Made by a program: the position numbers and the translations under genes. The notes beneath the pieces are model-generated. The model worked only from the letters and a program-made list of their open reading frames with translations. It had not been told where the DNA came from and did no database searches. This document shows positions 1-8,760 of a DNA stretch of 32,148 bases, piece by piece. Position 1 is the stretch's first letter; every line of letters begins with the position of its first letter. Source of the DNA: an uncultured Akkermansia sp. (GTDB taxonomy: Bacteria; Verrucomicrobiota; Verrucomicrobiia; Verrucomicrobiales; Akkermansiaceae); contig CASFPZ010000036.1 of NCBI GenBank assembly GCA_949296365.1, positions 1-32,148 on the forward strand, given 5' to 3'.

Positions 1-100
1 GGGGGCTTACTTTTTCACAAGGCTATCCGTAAGGTCCGTTTTATGGGCATTGCGGCCACCTCAATCTTGTCTTATTCGTTTTTACCGGACACTAATGATT
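1..100. mobile_element. End of an insertion sequence (left copy)
   Basis: These 100 bases are the reverse complement of 31953-32052, with only about two differences, near positions 62 and 66. The inner tip ends in TTTTTACCGGACACTAATGATT, shown here only to its outer limit at position 100, and it matches the tips of the right-hand copy and of the small element at 27291-27389. The body of the element lies outside the window to the left. By comparison with the right copy, its gene would read rightward and stop just before position 1. The flank after position 100 does not match the flank of the right copy, so the two are separate insertions. I do not assign an IS family. Confidence 0.8.
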
Positions 101-235
101 GATATTATACCGTTAACTCATTGGCAGACGCACTGCCTGCGACAGCTGAAGAATAAATAGCGATAGCCCGCAACCAGCCTAGATGGCTTGTCCTTTTGTA
201 TTACATATTCACGTCTGTCTTAGAAAATATCGCGA

Positions 236-1893
236 TCATATCCTTTTTATATCTATGGGTAATCTTCTAAGAGTATTTTCCATTTGTTGTGAAATCGATG
301 GCGCGGTTAGAAATAATCTTTCCCAAGCTCTACTCATAGCTACATAGTAAACTCTGTCAGATTCGTTGTCTTTAAGATTAGGGTTAATAATCATGTTTAA
401 CGCTTTTCCTTCAGTGAAAACGACAAGTACATTTTCAAATTCGTCCCCCTTTGCTTTATGTACTGTTCTTTGAGCACTTGAATCTTCCAATAATCCAACA
501 CATTGAGATAATTCTCTGTATGTATGAGAAGAGTAAAAACTATAAATACTAGTATCTTTTTTAATTTTAGTTATTTCCCAGCGTTCGCATAGATAATCAA
601 AGAAATCTTTTAATGTTCCATTACAATATTTTTCATAATCATCAAGTGCTTCTTTGACAGAATGGTAAGCAGCAATATCCATAACTCCGATATTTTTGAG
701 CATTTTAAAAGCTGCTCCGAATTGCTTGTTTCTTGCATGTTCAATGGCTTTTATCCATATAGTTACAAACTCTTTTCTATTTGCATTACTATCTTTGATT
801 TGGTTTAATAAGTTACTGTTTTGAACGTGGGTATCCACACGTTGTTTCAGGATGTTCGCCTCTATATTTCTGTATGATAATGCATGTACTTCATTACCCG
901 CTATTCTCTTTGCTTCTTCATAGCAAGCCAACAACTCACCCACAAGCAGCAAGGGCTTCATGCTATGCTCGTTTCTTATGGGGTGTTGTTGAAACTCTGT
1001 CCTAATTACATTAAGTAAATCAATGATTTCATTACTACTTCTTCTATTATCCAGAATGGTATAGTCCCGTAAACCATCTAAGGTAAACGAGGTGAATTGA
1101 TTTGGGTCCGCCCCCAAAAATCCATAGATAGACTGAGCATAGTCACCAATAACACCTACAATAGCTCCATTCTCGCCTAACGATTTGATAATTCTTGCCT
1201 GAATTGGGTTGGTGTCCTGGAATTCATCAATGAAAACATAAGGGAACTGTATTGCCAAAGTTCTGCTGATAAATGGGTATTTCTGTATGAGCTTGTAACT
1301 GAAATAGAGAACGTCGTCATAGTGCATATATCCTTTTTCCCATGCCAACTTCTTATAAACGACATATGCTTTTTTTTCAAAGTATAACCTTTTTTACAGC
1401 ATTTCTTGGGTGGATTCGCATAACATTTTAGGCTGCCATCTTCTTGCAGCTTCCACTTTGCTGCCCTAATTGCTGAGAAAGTAGCATCTTGTTCAGCATA
1501 GTCCTGCTTAACTGCATTCCTTATTTTTTCAAAAGTATTATAGTCAGATAATATTCTGTCATCTTCGCCATTTAATAGTTCTATATTAAATCCTTCGTCT
1601 GTTGCGATAAAATGCAGATAAGGCTTAACTATATAGGCATAAAGGAAACTGTGGATTGTACAAGAAAGAACACGGCTTCTATCCTCATACATTCTGCCCC
1701 TCAGCGTGTCTGCTCCTACATTGGTATAGGAAAGGCAGGCGACCTTACCCATCTTCCCAAGACTTTCTGAGTCTTTCAGCACATGGGACACATGCAAGGA
1801 AAGCCAGTGAGTTTTACCAGTTCCTGGACCTGCTGAAACTCTAAAGTGGTGATTGATATCAATCCGTGAGTCAGAATTTATCTCAATAACCAT
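236..1893 (-). CDS. gajB: GajB, UvrD/PcrA-like helicase of a Gabija defence system, split by a -1 frame change
   Basis: In Gabija systems the GajB superfamily 1 helicase-like protein works with GajA in anti-phage defence. The first frame starts at 1893 and carries Walker A GPGTGKTHW near residues 22-30. It stays open to 1177 but loses family resemblance after about residue 175. The rest of the helicase, with IDEFQDTN (Walker B), the GDYAQSIYGFLGAD motif and a late VHKAKGDEFENVLVVF motif, lies in the -1 frame and ends at 236. The frames join at an A8 run (1377-1370). Joining them there gives a protein of about 552 residues, near the usual GajB size of about 500. Without the join the product is 238 residues and has Walker A only. 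The start overlaps the end of gajA by 16 bases, so translation is probably coupled. The identity is strong from motifs and pairing. Whether the gene is intact, frameshifted by recoding, or broken cannot be told from the sequence. Confidence 0.85.
1369..1377 (-). promoter_or_regulatory. A8-G slippery run at the gajB frame junction
   Basis: On the coding strand the run reads TTG AAA AAA AAG CAT in the upstream frame. It therefore contains A_AAA_AAG, the -1 slippery heptamer known from E. coli dnaX. A -1 slip makes the next codon GCA at 1369, which is exactly the frame of the downstream helicase half. An AAAGG stretch lies about 11-12 bases upstream, similar in place to the internal Shine-Dalgarno stimulator of dnaX. 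A weak GCATAT/ATATGC pairing (1369-1364 with 1329-1324) follows. The same run could instead be a one-base loss from an ancestral A9, a phase-variable tract, or a sequencing error. Confidence 0.6.
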
Positions 1894-3938
1894 TCTAATG
1901 CATTGTGAATATAAGGTGGGACATTGAAAATCTTCTTATGTTCATTGCCTGCTTCTAGTTCAAAGTTTTCTTCTAGAGCCAGACAAAGTTCTAAAGCGTT
2001 TTCGCCTTTATCCAATGAAGAAAGGTAGCGAGCTGCTATAAGATGGCGTCTCTTTTCATCTTCTTCCCAATCAGTATTGTCAATAGAGGTCTTGACCTCA
2101 TCCCATTTCTTATTATTTTTCACTTTGACCTTTGCTTGTGCATAATCACCACCCATCATGTTTTTTATCTCGGATTGATTTGACATAGATTCCGTAACCA
2201 GCAATTCAAGATCTGGATTACACAGAGCAAGTTCGTATTCAAATGTTTTACCTTTATTTGCATCTTGTGAAAAATACCTGATAGATGAATGCTCTTTAAA
2301 TGTATTTTCCTCTTCTTTTGCGTTCACAGAATATTCGTAATGCTCATTATCTTTATACAAATCGAATGGGTAACAAACTGTAAATTTACAATTTACCTCT
2401 TTCTTCTTTTTTACAGGGTCTCTGTCTGTGATACATGCCACCTTTTTAGGTATTGCGTTTGGTGAAAACTCTGTATTGAACAACTTTACAAAATGATTAA
2501 AATATCGACCATTAATATTTACTACTGCCACATGCTGGTCTTCCAGTGATTTACCGTCATAGCGAGCAAGTGTGCTCATCAATAAATTTTCTGCAATACC
2601 TTCTACTAAAATAACTTTACGAGCAAAAAGCATGTCCGACTTTGTTGCATCCAAGAATCTTTGTACATAGTTCTTTGATTTTTTGTCTTCATCAGAATCT
2701 GTAAATACCTTACCTGGGTAGCAAACATTTGTGACACCATCCTCTCCCTTATGCAAACATATTATATCATCCAATTTAACTGCGGCAGTAATCTGCGAGG
2801 AGTGAGTTGTTACGAAAATCTGGCGTACTTTATGATCTACTTTTAGATTCTTGTCAAGAAATTTAAGAAACTTGTATTGCATGGCTGGATGCAAGTGTGC
2901 TTCAGGCTCTTCAATAGCAAGTATTGGATATACTTTGGCATTATCTCCCATATAGTTGCCATCAGCATCAGCCTGCATTTTGGCAAGCAAGAGAGACATA
3001 TATATTAGATTGTTATATCCCATGCCATTATGTGTGGCTGAAATTTCAATGTCTTTGCCATACTTGATAATAAGTTTCAGTGCTGAGAATAAATCTTGCT
3101 CTGTCAATGTACTCTTAAAATCAGGCAATGCGTTATTGAAAGATGCTCCTGTTTCATGTGCATAATCAAGCATGACATCTTTCCCTTCCGACAATCTTTT
3201 CAATAATGAAGTCATAAGAGCAGTCGCTTCATTACCGAAGTCATTCCTTACATCCTTTAATTCTGATTCCTTTTCTTCTTTCGTCTTGTTCCTTTTGGTC
3301 TTTATTCCATAATCTATAAAGAAATTTAGCACATCCTTCAGCATGGTACTCCGCCCATAAAACATATCATCTTCTACGTTTCTCATAGCACCTAAAAATT
3401 GGAAGTCAAATCGTTCCAACTTGTCCATTTCAGGTTGTATAGGTGCCTCCAATGGACCCGCGAGCAATTTATATACATAATAGCGGAGAAAATTATTCTC
3501 AAGAATACTCCACCCATTCTTGATATCCTCCACATCTGTCATAGCTGCTTTATAATCATCTTCTTTTTCTGCAGGTAAATAAAACCGATAAGTCAACATT
3601 GCAGCATAGCCATTCTCCATATCAGTAAACCAGTTAGCAACCACTCTTAAATCCTCTTCTTGCTCATTATACTCAATGTTACTGTTTTTGAATGTAACTG
3701 ATATTGTAACTGATGGTGACTGGCTTTTCAGATTTTCAAGAGAAATATCCCTATTGAAATCATTAGAATTTAGTCTCCTGTATCTATAATGTGGCTCTAT
3801 TACCAATTGTAATGCCTTCAGTAAGTTTGTTTTTCCAGCATTATTATGACCTATTAGGACATTGAGGCCATCATTAAATTCGATGTCTGAATCTTTAAAA
3901 TTACGAAATCCTTTTACTTTTATATGAGAAATATACAT
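1878..3938 (-). CDS. gajA: GajA, OLD-family ATPase/TOPRIM endonuclease of a Gabija system
   Basis: GajA is the nicking endonuclease of Gabija. Its ATPase domain senses nucleotides and its TOPRIM domain cuts DNA. The 686-residue protein begins with an SMC/RecF-like ATPase with Walker A GHNNAGKTN at residues 30-38. The ABC-type signature and Walker B region contains AIEEPEAHLHP near residue 340, followed by VTTHSSQIT with the switch histidine. The TOPRIM domain starts near residue 440 with VILVEGIAENLLM (the metal-binding Glu) and continues with CITDRDP near residue 500 (the DxD motif). It is longer than the best-studied GajA of about 580 residues. gajB follows with a 16-base overlap. The leader before the ATG is almost all A and T with no Shine-Dalgarno, which is unlike many neighbours and suggests a foreign origin. 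Other OLD-family nucleases share these domains, but the helicase partner makes Gabija the best call. Confidence 0.9.
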   Translation of the reverse strand: MYISHIKVKGFRNFKDSDIEFNDGLNVLIGHNNAGKTNLLKALQLVIEPHYRYRRLNSNDFNRDISLENLKSQSPSVTISVTFKNSNIEYNEQEEDLRVVANWFTDMENGYAAMLTYRFYLPAEKEDDYKAAMTDVEDIKNGWSILENNFLRYYVYKLLAGPLEAPIQPEMDKLERFDFQFLGAMRNVEDDMFYGRSTMLKDVLNFFIDYGIKTKRNKTKEEKESELKDVRNDFGNEATALMTSLLKRLSEGKDVMLDYAHETGASFNNALPDFKSTLTEQDLFSALKLIIKYGKDIEISATHNGMGYNNLIYMSLLLAKMQADADGNYMGDNAKVYPILAIEEPEAHLHPAMQYKFLKFLDKNLKVDHKVRQIFVTTHSSQITAAVKLDDIICLHKGEDGVTNVCYPGKVFTDSDEDKKSKNYVQRFLDATKSDMLFARKVILVEGIAENLLMSTLARYDGKSLEDQHVAVVNINGRYFNHFVKLFNTEFSPNAIPKKVACITDRDPVKKKKEVNCKFTVCYPFDLYKDNEHYEYSVNAKEEENTFKEHSSIRYFSQDANKGKTFEYELALCNPDLELLVTESMSNQSEIKNMMGGDYAQAKVKVKNNKKWDEVKTSIDNTDWEEDEKRRHLIAARYLSSLDKGENALELCLALEENFELEAGNEHKKIFNVPPYIHNALEWLLR

Positions 3939-3991
3939 ATTTTTTATTTATTGTAAATTTATTTTTTCAGCAGGTTCTTAAAACTAAATTT

Positions 3992-4174
3992 TCATAGCTC
4001 TAACTCTTTCATGCAACTCTGCTCTTTTCTGCATAAGCGCATCAAAAAAGATTTGTCATAAATGAAGAAACGCCTCATATCGACATAATCATCTCGCCAT
4101 GCGTCCATAGCCGATTTCGGTATCATAAAGTTGATGGTTGATGGGGCATGTAAATCATAGTTTACATACTTCAA
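3992..4174 (-). pseudogene. 3' remnant of an AbiEii-type nucleotidyltransferase toxin
   Basis: This 60-residue frame contains AMDAWRDDYVDMRRFFIY followed by a short charged end. That resembles the C-terminus of AbiEii/AbiGii nucleotidyltransferase toxins, where a W-x-x-D-Y-x-x-M-x-x-x-x-I-Y pattern closes the protein. The nucleotidyltransferase core with its GS-x10-D-x-D motif is missing. The fragment follows directly on a damaged AbiEi-like antitoxin gene, the normal partner and order for this toxin, so a deletion has probably removed most of the toxin and the end of the antitoxin. The assignment rests on a short motif and the neighbour. It is not expected to be functional. Confidence 0.5.
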
Positions 4175-4207
4175 AGCATTATATGTTTTGCGATGTTGAA
4201 CATGGAG

Positions 4208-4621
4208 TCATAAAATTTTTGATATAATTATAGTTCTTTCAACTTCCAGTAATAAGGAGCGTATAATTATCTGTACTTGAGTCGATAGCCCCAATGAATT
4301 CAATGCAGTCATACCCGATGGTAATACCTTTGCATTATCTCGGACTGCAATTGCCTGTACAATTTTATCGTCCGAAGGAAGTACAATACCGAATCGACTT
4401 TTTTTTGGCTTGGTATATATCCCATGAGTAATTTTAACAAGTGTACCTTCATTTGTCAATTCAGTCAAAATACTACCAACAAATCCGGGGTCTGTTTCAA
4501 ATCCGCTGGTAAAAGCATGGTCGTAGCTGGGGGGAAAAATAGGAGCTCGTTGAAAAATCCTCAGTCCTTTGCCTGGATCCCCGAGATAAAACCGCACGGC
4601 CTTGTCCTGTTGTCTCTTCAT
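4208..4621 (-). pseudogene. AbiEi/DUF6088-like type IV antitoxin, truncated by frameshift
   Basis: AbiEi proteins are winged-helix transcriptional regulators that neutralise AbiEii toxins. Residues 50-115 fit the family well: ILTELTNEGTLVKITHGIY is the end of the winged helix, and LPSGMTALNSLGLSTQV is the conserved start of the second domain. After STQV the frame runs into unrelated sequence. A neighbouring frame continues with NYTLLITGS, which resembles the next conserved family segment, then meets a TGA and soon another stop. The full protein would be near 200 residues and only 137 are left in frame. The first 40 residues fit poorly, so the 5' end may be rearranged as well. The ATG at 4621 has an AAGGAGG element upstream, but too far away to be ideal. 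The locus appears dead. Confidence 0.5.
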
Positions 4622-5012
4622 AGCGAAATGTGTTGACGTCCTCCTTGTGGTTCTTGAGAAGCCCTTGGACTAATCGTTTTAAGAGCCCTCCTATTTCACT
4701 GGCTCAACCGCCATTCCTGCCACTGGTATGGGGTGCATGCCAGATCTCGCCAAACTCTTCTTGAAGTACATAATTGATCAACTCAACGCTCGACTAAGTA
4801 AAATGTTTCTTGTTGAGTGGATTGGGTAACGATCCAACCTTTGCATTGATACAAGTAGTTGAACAGAATAAGTTTGCAACAAACATTACAAGCCTCTACA
4901 AGGGGCGGGTCGCCTAGGGAAAGGTATGCTCATCCTTAGGGATGGGCATCGGGCCCAACAGGGGGAACTGCGTACTTATAGGAAATAAATATTTTCTTTC
5001 CCATAGTTGCTT
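4622..5012 (-). other. Intergenic stretch with broken open frames, unidentified
   Basis: There is no intact gene here. On the minus strand one frame is open from 4920 to a stop at 4783 and includes KGWIVTQSTQQETFYLVER. A second frame takes over from about 4790 to 4704 with INYVLQEEFGEIWHAPHTSGR. Past a single TGA it stays open and includes GLLKRLVQGLLKNHKEDV. The two join smoothly, as expected for a decayed protein-coding gene. The composition vaguely suggests the DNA-binding part of a transposase, but I cannot name a family. A hairpin GCTCATCC/GGATGGGC lies at 4928-4947. Confidence 0.3.
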
Positions 5013-8000
5013 TTATTCGTCAGCACTTGCTTCAGCTACCTTAAGATTGGTTCCCTTCAAAGGAATATCCCCATACACAACAGTATTGAGAACTTCTATG
5101 TCATGTTTCTTGAAGCCAAATGCCGCCACATAGAGATACATGCTCGTAAGGACGTTAATTGCTGTGTCACATTCCTGTTCTGTAGCTGTTGGTGCTTTGT
5201 GGGCATTGTCATTACGCCAATCCCTCACCATTCTAAGATAGTCGCCGAACTTCTTATCTGCTTCGATTTCTGAATACTTCAAACGTTTCAGACAAGGTGT
5301 TTGGAAAATGCAATCAGACAAAGTCGCTTTCATGCCTTCGTGCCCGGGTTTTGTACTGACTATCTCAGCGTGATTCATCAAGTAGAAGAGCTTCTTCAAA
5401 AACACCTCAAAGCGGCTGATAAGTGTGTTGAAATGCTGTTTCTTATCAACTAAAGACACGGTCGTTGGACTGCAATACAGTCGATTGAATGCATTTTGTA
5501 TCACGTCATTGGCGCCATCCATGTCGTCCGTGGTCTGGGCGGCAATAAGGGCTACCAAGTCATCCGCAATTTGTTCCTTGCTTTTTGGCATCATCTTGTA
5601 AATGGCAAATTCACGCTCTATTGTCGGAAGAATCTTTTCCTTGAAACGCTTGGGGTTGAAGATGTGTGTATCGCCCTCTGTTCTATAGTTCTGATACATC
5701 AAATCTGCCATTTGTGTCATGATGCTATTGTATAATTCATTATTTTGGAACAGTCGCTTAAAAGCACCGATACTTTCCTTGTAACATTTCATGGCTGCCT
5801 CTCCGAAGAATTCAGGGAAGATACTTTCAGCAAATTGCTTCGGGTTATTATTCTGGGCCTGTTTCGTCAACTTCTTTTTCGTGGCTGTGTCTGTCAATTG
5901 ATCGTAGATGGCTTCCACAATCACACGGTCCGCCGGTGAGAAGTGTCCTTTGAACATCGTATTCACCTTGTCGATGATGTTAGACAGCAAATCCTTATTC
6001 GCGTCTGGCTTCCCTCCGCCTTTCACGTTCTCTCCTTTAATACCGCCTTTGCCCTTTTCAAGAACAATCTGCTGGGTCTTGCCCTCTTCAATACGAGAGT
6101 TGATGAGCTGTATCTGCTTGTTTAAGTCCACCTTTTCATGGGGTCTCTTCGGCAACAATCGATACAACAAGTCACAGAAGATATAGGTCTTGTATAAGGA
6201 ACGGTCGTAGGTGCGTTCTACCTGTGCCATATAAGCGTAGAAGCGGACAAAGTTCTTCACGAGAGAACGTACTTGGAAACGTGTTTCCTCATCCAGCTGT
6301 TCGAATCTCGTTATGATTGGCTTAAATGCATTGCTCAGTTTTGCTAGTCTGCTCTTATCTCTCTTTGTTGTAGATGTCAGTTGATAGATTGCCTCCTCTT
6401 CAGCTGGGTACCAGAGGTGATACTGTGCGATGTCATTGCGAAAATTATAGACTCCGTTCACGTCCACCGGGCGAATAAGCTCTGTCGCTGTGTAGAAGGG
6501 TTCGAAGGCTTTCTGGATAGCTACTGGGGCATTCACAAAGTCCAATACATAGGTGTCTTTTTTGTCTTGATGCGCACGATTCAGCCGACTCAATGTCTGC
6601 ACTGCCTTGACATTCTTCAGCTTCTTGTCAACAAACATGGTATGTAGCAAAGGCTCGTCAAAGCCTGTCTGGTACTTATCCGCGACAACAAGCATGTTGT
6701 ACATGTCGCTGGCAAAGTAGAGGGGCAAACGCTCCTCGCTGATATTCAGGTCTCCATCGCTATTCAACTTCGTTTCGGTATATTCGGTGTCGCCATACTT
6801 CACCTTGCCCGAAAACGCAACCATGGGATGAACATCTGTATACCCCTTATCCTCGCAGTACTTCTTGATTTGCAGGAAGTAGCGGAGGGCATGAGCGCGA
6901 CTTGAGGTGACGACCATGGCTTTGGCCTGACCTTGCATGGCATGGAGGGTGATGGCGCGGAACTTCTCCACGATAATTGCTGTCTTCTGGTTGATGACGT
7001 GCTGGTGGTTGTCGTGATAGGCTTTCACGGCTTTCGTAGCTGGTGTCTCCTCGTAAGTCGGGTCCTGCTCAATTCGCTTCTGTATCTCGTACGTCACGCT
7101 ATACGGAGTATATTGCAACAATACATCCTTGATGAATCCCTCTTCAATGGCCTGGAGCATGGAGTAGACATGGAATGCTCGATATTTGTCTTCTTCGGGC
7201 GTCTTCCCTTTTTCCACTAGCTCGCCGAATGTCTGGAGTGTCTTCGGCTTGGGGGTCGCTGTAAAGGCATAGAATGAAAGATTGTTGTGCTTTCCCTGGG
7301 CTAGCAAATCTTCCATCATGGCATCGCGCTCTTTCTCTAGTTCTTCTTCGGTCTTCTCTTCTAATTCTGCCATTTCGCGCAAGGCTTCGTCGGTGTCGGC
7401 CAATGCGGTCTTCACCTTTTCCGCACTCTTGCCGCTCTGGCTGCTGTGTGCTTCATCCACGATGATGGCATAGTGTTTGCCGCTTCGGGAACTCACCTCC
7501 TGATAGATGAAGGGGAAACGGTGCAGCGTACAGATGACAATCCGGGCCGCCCCCTCGTTGATGACATCGCGCAACTTTGCGGACGGGTCTTTGTCGGTGA
7601 TGGTCTCTATCTGGCCTTCAATGTGGTCGAACCCTAGAATGGTTGTCTGCAACTGAGCATTCAGCACGCGTCGGTCTGTAATGACAAACACGGCATCAAA
7701 GATGCTCTTCTGGGCGGCATCATGCAGTGAAGCTAATCGATAGGTGAGCCAGGCTATGGAGTTGGACTTACCGGAACCGGCGGAGTGCTGAATCAAATAG
7801 TTCTGGCCGCTGCCTTTCTCTTTGGTATCGGCCAATAGTTTCTCAACGACGTCTAACTGATGATAACGGGGGAAGATAATCTTCACCGATGTCTCCTTCT
7901 GCTCCTTGATCTTGCCATGTTTGTCACGAACCAGCTTGATTCTCTTCTCTTCCTGGCGGGAGATATAACGCTGCAAGATGCTTAGCAGCATGTCGCGGCG

Positions 8001-8747
8001 AAGCACTCGCCGCCATAGGTACGAGGTGGCGTAGTCATCCGGGTCTTCACATTCTGGATTACCGGCCCCACCCACATTCCCCGCGCCTCCGCTGCCTTGG
8101 TTGAAGGGCATGAAGTTGGTCTTCTCCTTTTTCAGCTCCGTAGCCATGATGGCTTCGTAGAGGTCAACGCCAAAGTAGGCCAGAATACGGGTGTTGAAGT
8201 GGAAAAGTAGCTCCGCGGGGTCTCGGTCGTTCTTCCACTGTTCGCGTGAGTCCTCGATATTCTGTTCGGTAAGTTGGTTCTTCAACTCTAGCGCCACCAC
8301 GGGGATGCCGTTCAAGGAGAGCACCATGTCGATGGTGTTCCTATTCTGGGTGGAATAAGCAAACTGACGAGTTACTTGAAGGATGTTCTGCTCGTATTTC
8401 AGCATCAGTTCCTCGTTAAGTTCTGAAGCTGGTCGGAAATGGCACATCTTTAGTTTGATGCCTGAGTCGTCGATGCCGTTGCGCAGCACGTAAATCAACC
8501 CGTAGCGTGCTACAGTATCCTGAAAGACCTGATACAAGCGGTTTTCTGCGTTGTCGCCATACTTGCGCACATAGCGTTCCCAATCCTTGTGCTGGGTGGT
8601 GTCCAGAAAAGCGATGAGTGTGGCTAGGTCGATGGCTCGTTCCTTGTCGTAGGTCTTCTGATTGCCTTTCGTGTAACCACCGTGCTCCAAAAGCCATCGC
8701 TCGATGTCGACTTCAAAGTTCCTTTCCTTCAAGTCTTGCTCGTTCAT
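5013..8747 (-). CDS. hsdR: HsdR, Type I restriction endonuclease motor subunit
   Basis: HsdR cuts unmodified DNA after ATP-driven translocation, in a complex with HsdM and HsdS. The 1244-residue protein starts with the restriction nuclease domain, a PD-(D/E)xK fold with D140 and the VALELK motif (E154, K156). The superfamily 2 motor follows, with Walker A HSAGSGKS at 321-328, DEAH at 431-434 and a later FTATPKPKTLQTFG motif III. A helical C-terminal part joins the subunit to the methylase. A glycine-rich GSGGAGNVGGAGN linker near 218-230 precedes the motor, and a second glycine-rich stretch lies near residue 900. The length is typical or slightly long. It is the last gene of the operon, starting 13 bases after hsdS, and appears intact. 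Confidence 0.96.
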   Translation of the reverse strand: MNEQDLKERNFEVDIERWLLEHGGYTKGNQKTYDKERAIDLATLIAFLDTTQHKDWERYVRKYGDNAENRLYQVFQDTVARYGLIYVLRNGIDDSGIKLKMCHFRPASELNEELMLKYEQNILQVTRQFAYSTQNRNTIDMVLSLNGIPVVALELKNQLTEQNIEDSREQWKNDRDPAELLFHFNTRILAYFGVDLYEAIMATELKKEKTNFMPFNQGSGGAGNVGGAGNPECEDPDDYATSYLWRRVLRRDMLLSILQRYISRQEEKRIKLVRDKHGKIKEQKETSVKIIFPRYHQLDVVEKLLADTKEKGSGQNYLIQHSAGSGKSNSIAWLTYRLASLHDAAQKSIFDAVFVITDRRVLNAQLQTTILGFDHIEGQIETITDKDPSAKLRDVINEGAARIVICTLHRFPFIYQEVSSRSGKHYAIIVDEAHSSQSGKSAEKVKTALADTDEALREMAELEEKTEEELEKERDAMMEDLLAQGKHNNLSFYAFTATPKPKTLQTFGELVEKGKTPEEDKYRAFHVYSMLQAIEEGFIKDVLLQYTPYSVTYEIQKRIEQDPTYEETPATKAVKAYHDNHQHVINQKTAIIVEKFRAITLHAMQGQAKAMVVTSSRAHALRYFLQIKKYCEDKGYTDVHPMVAFSGKVKYGDTEYTETKLNSDGDLNISEERLPLYFASDMYNMLVVADKYQTGFDEPLLHTMFVDKKLKNVKAVQTLSRLNRAHQDKKDTYVLDFVNAPVAIQKAFEPFYTATELIRPVDVNGVYNFRNDIAQYHLWYPAEEEAIYQLTSTTKRDKSRLAKLSNAFKPIITRFEQLDEETRFQVRSLVKNFVRFYAYMAQVERTYDRSLYKTYIFCDLLYRLLPKRPHEKVDLNKQIQLINSRIEEGKTQQIVLEKGKGGIKGENVKGGGKPDANKDLLSNIIDKVNTMFKGHFSPADRVIVEAIYDQLTDTATKKKLTKQAQNNNPKQFAESIFPEFFGEAAMKCYKESIGAFKRLFQNNELYNSIMTQMADLMYQNYRTEGDTHIFNPKRFKEKILPTIEREFAIYKMMPKSKEQIADDLVALIAAQTTDDMDGANDVIQNAFNRLYCSPTTVSLVDKKQHFNTLISRFEVFLKKLFYLMNHAEIVSTKPGHEGMKATLSDCIFQTPCLKRLKYSEIEADKKFGDYLRMVRDWRNDNAHKAPTATEQECDTAINVLTSMYLYVAAFGFKKHDIEVLNTVVYGDIPLKGTNLKVAEASADE

Positions 8748-8760
8748 ATCTCGATGGGGT

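Noticed and set aside
4928..4947. Hairpin GCTCATCC/GGATGGGC as an hsdR terminator
   Set aside because: It lies downstream of hsdR but has no T-run on either strand and one G-T pair, so it is too weak to call.
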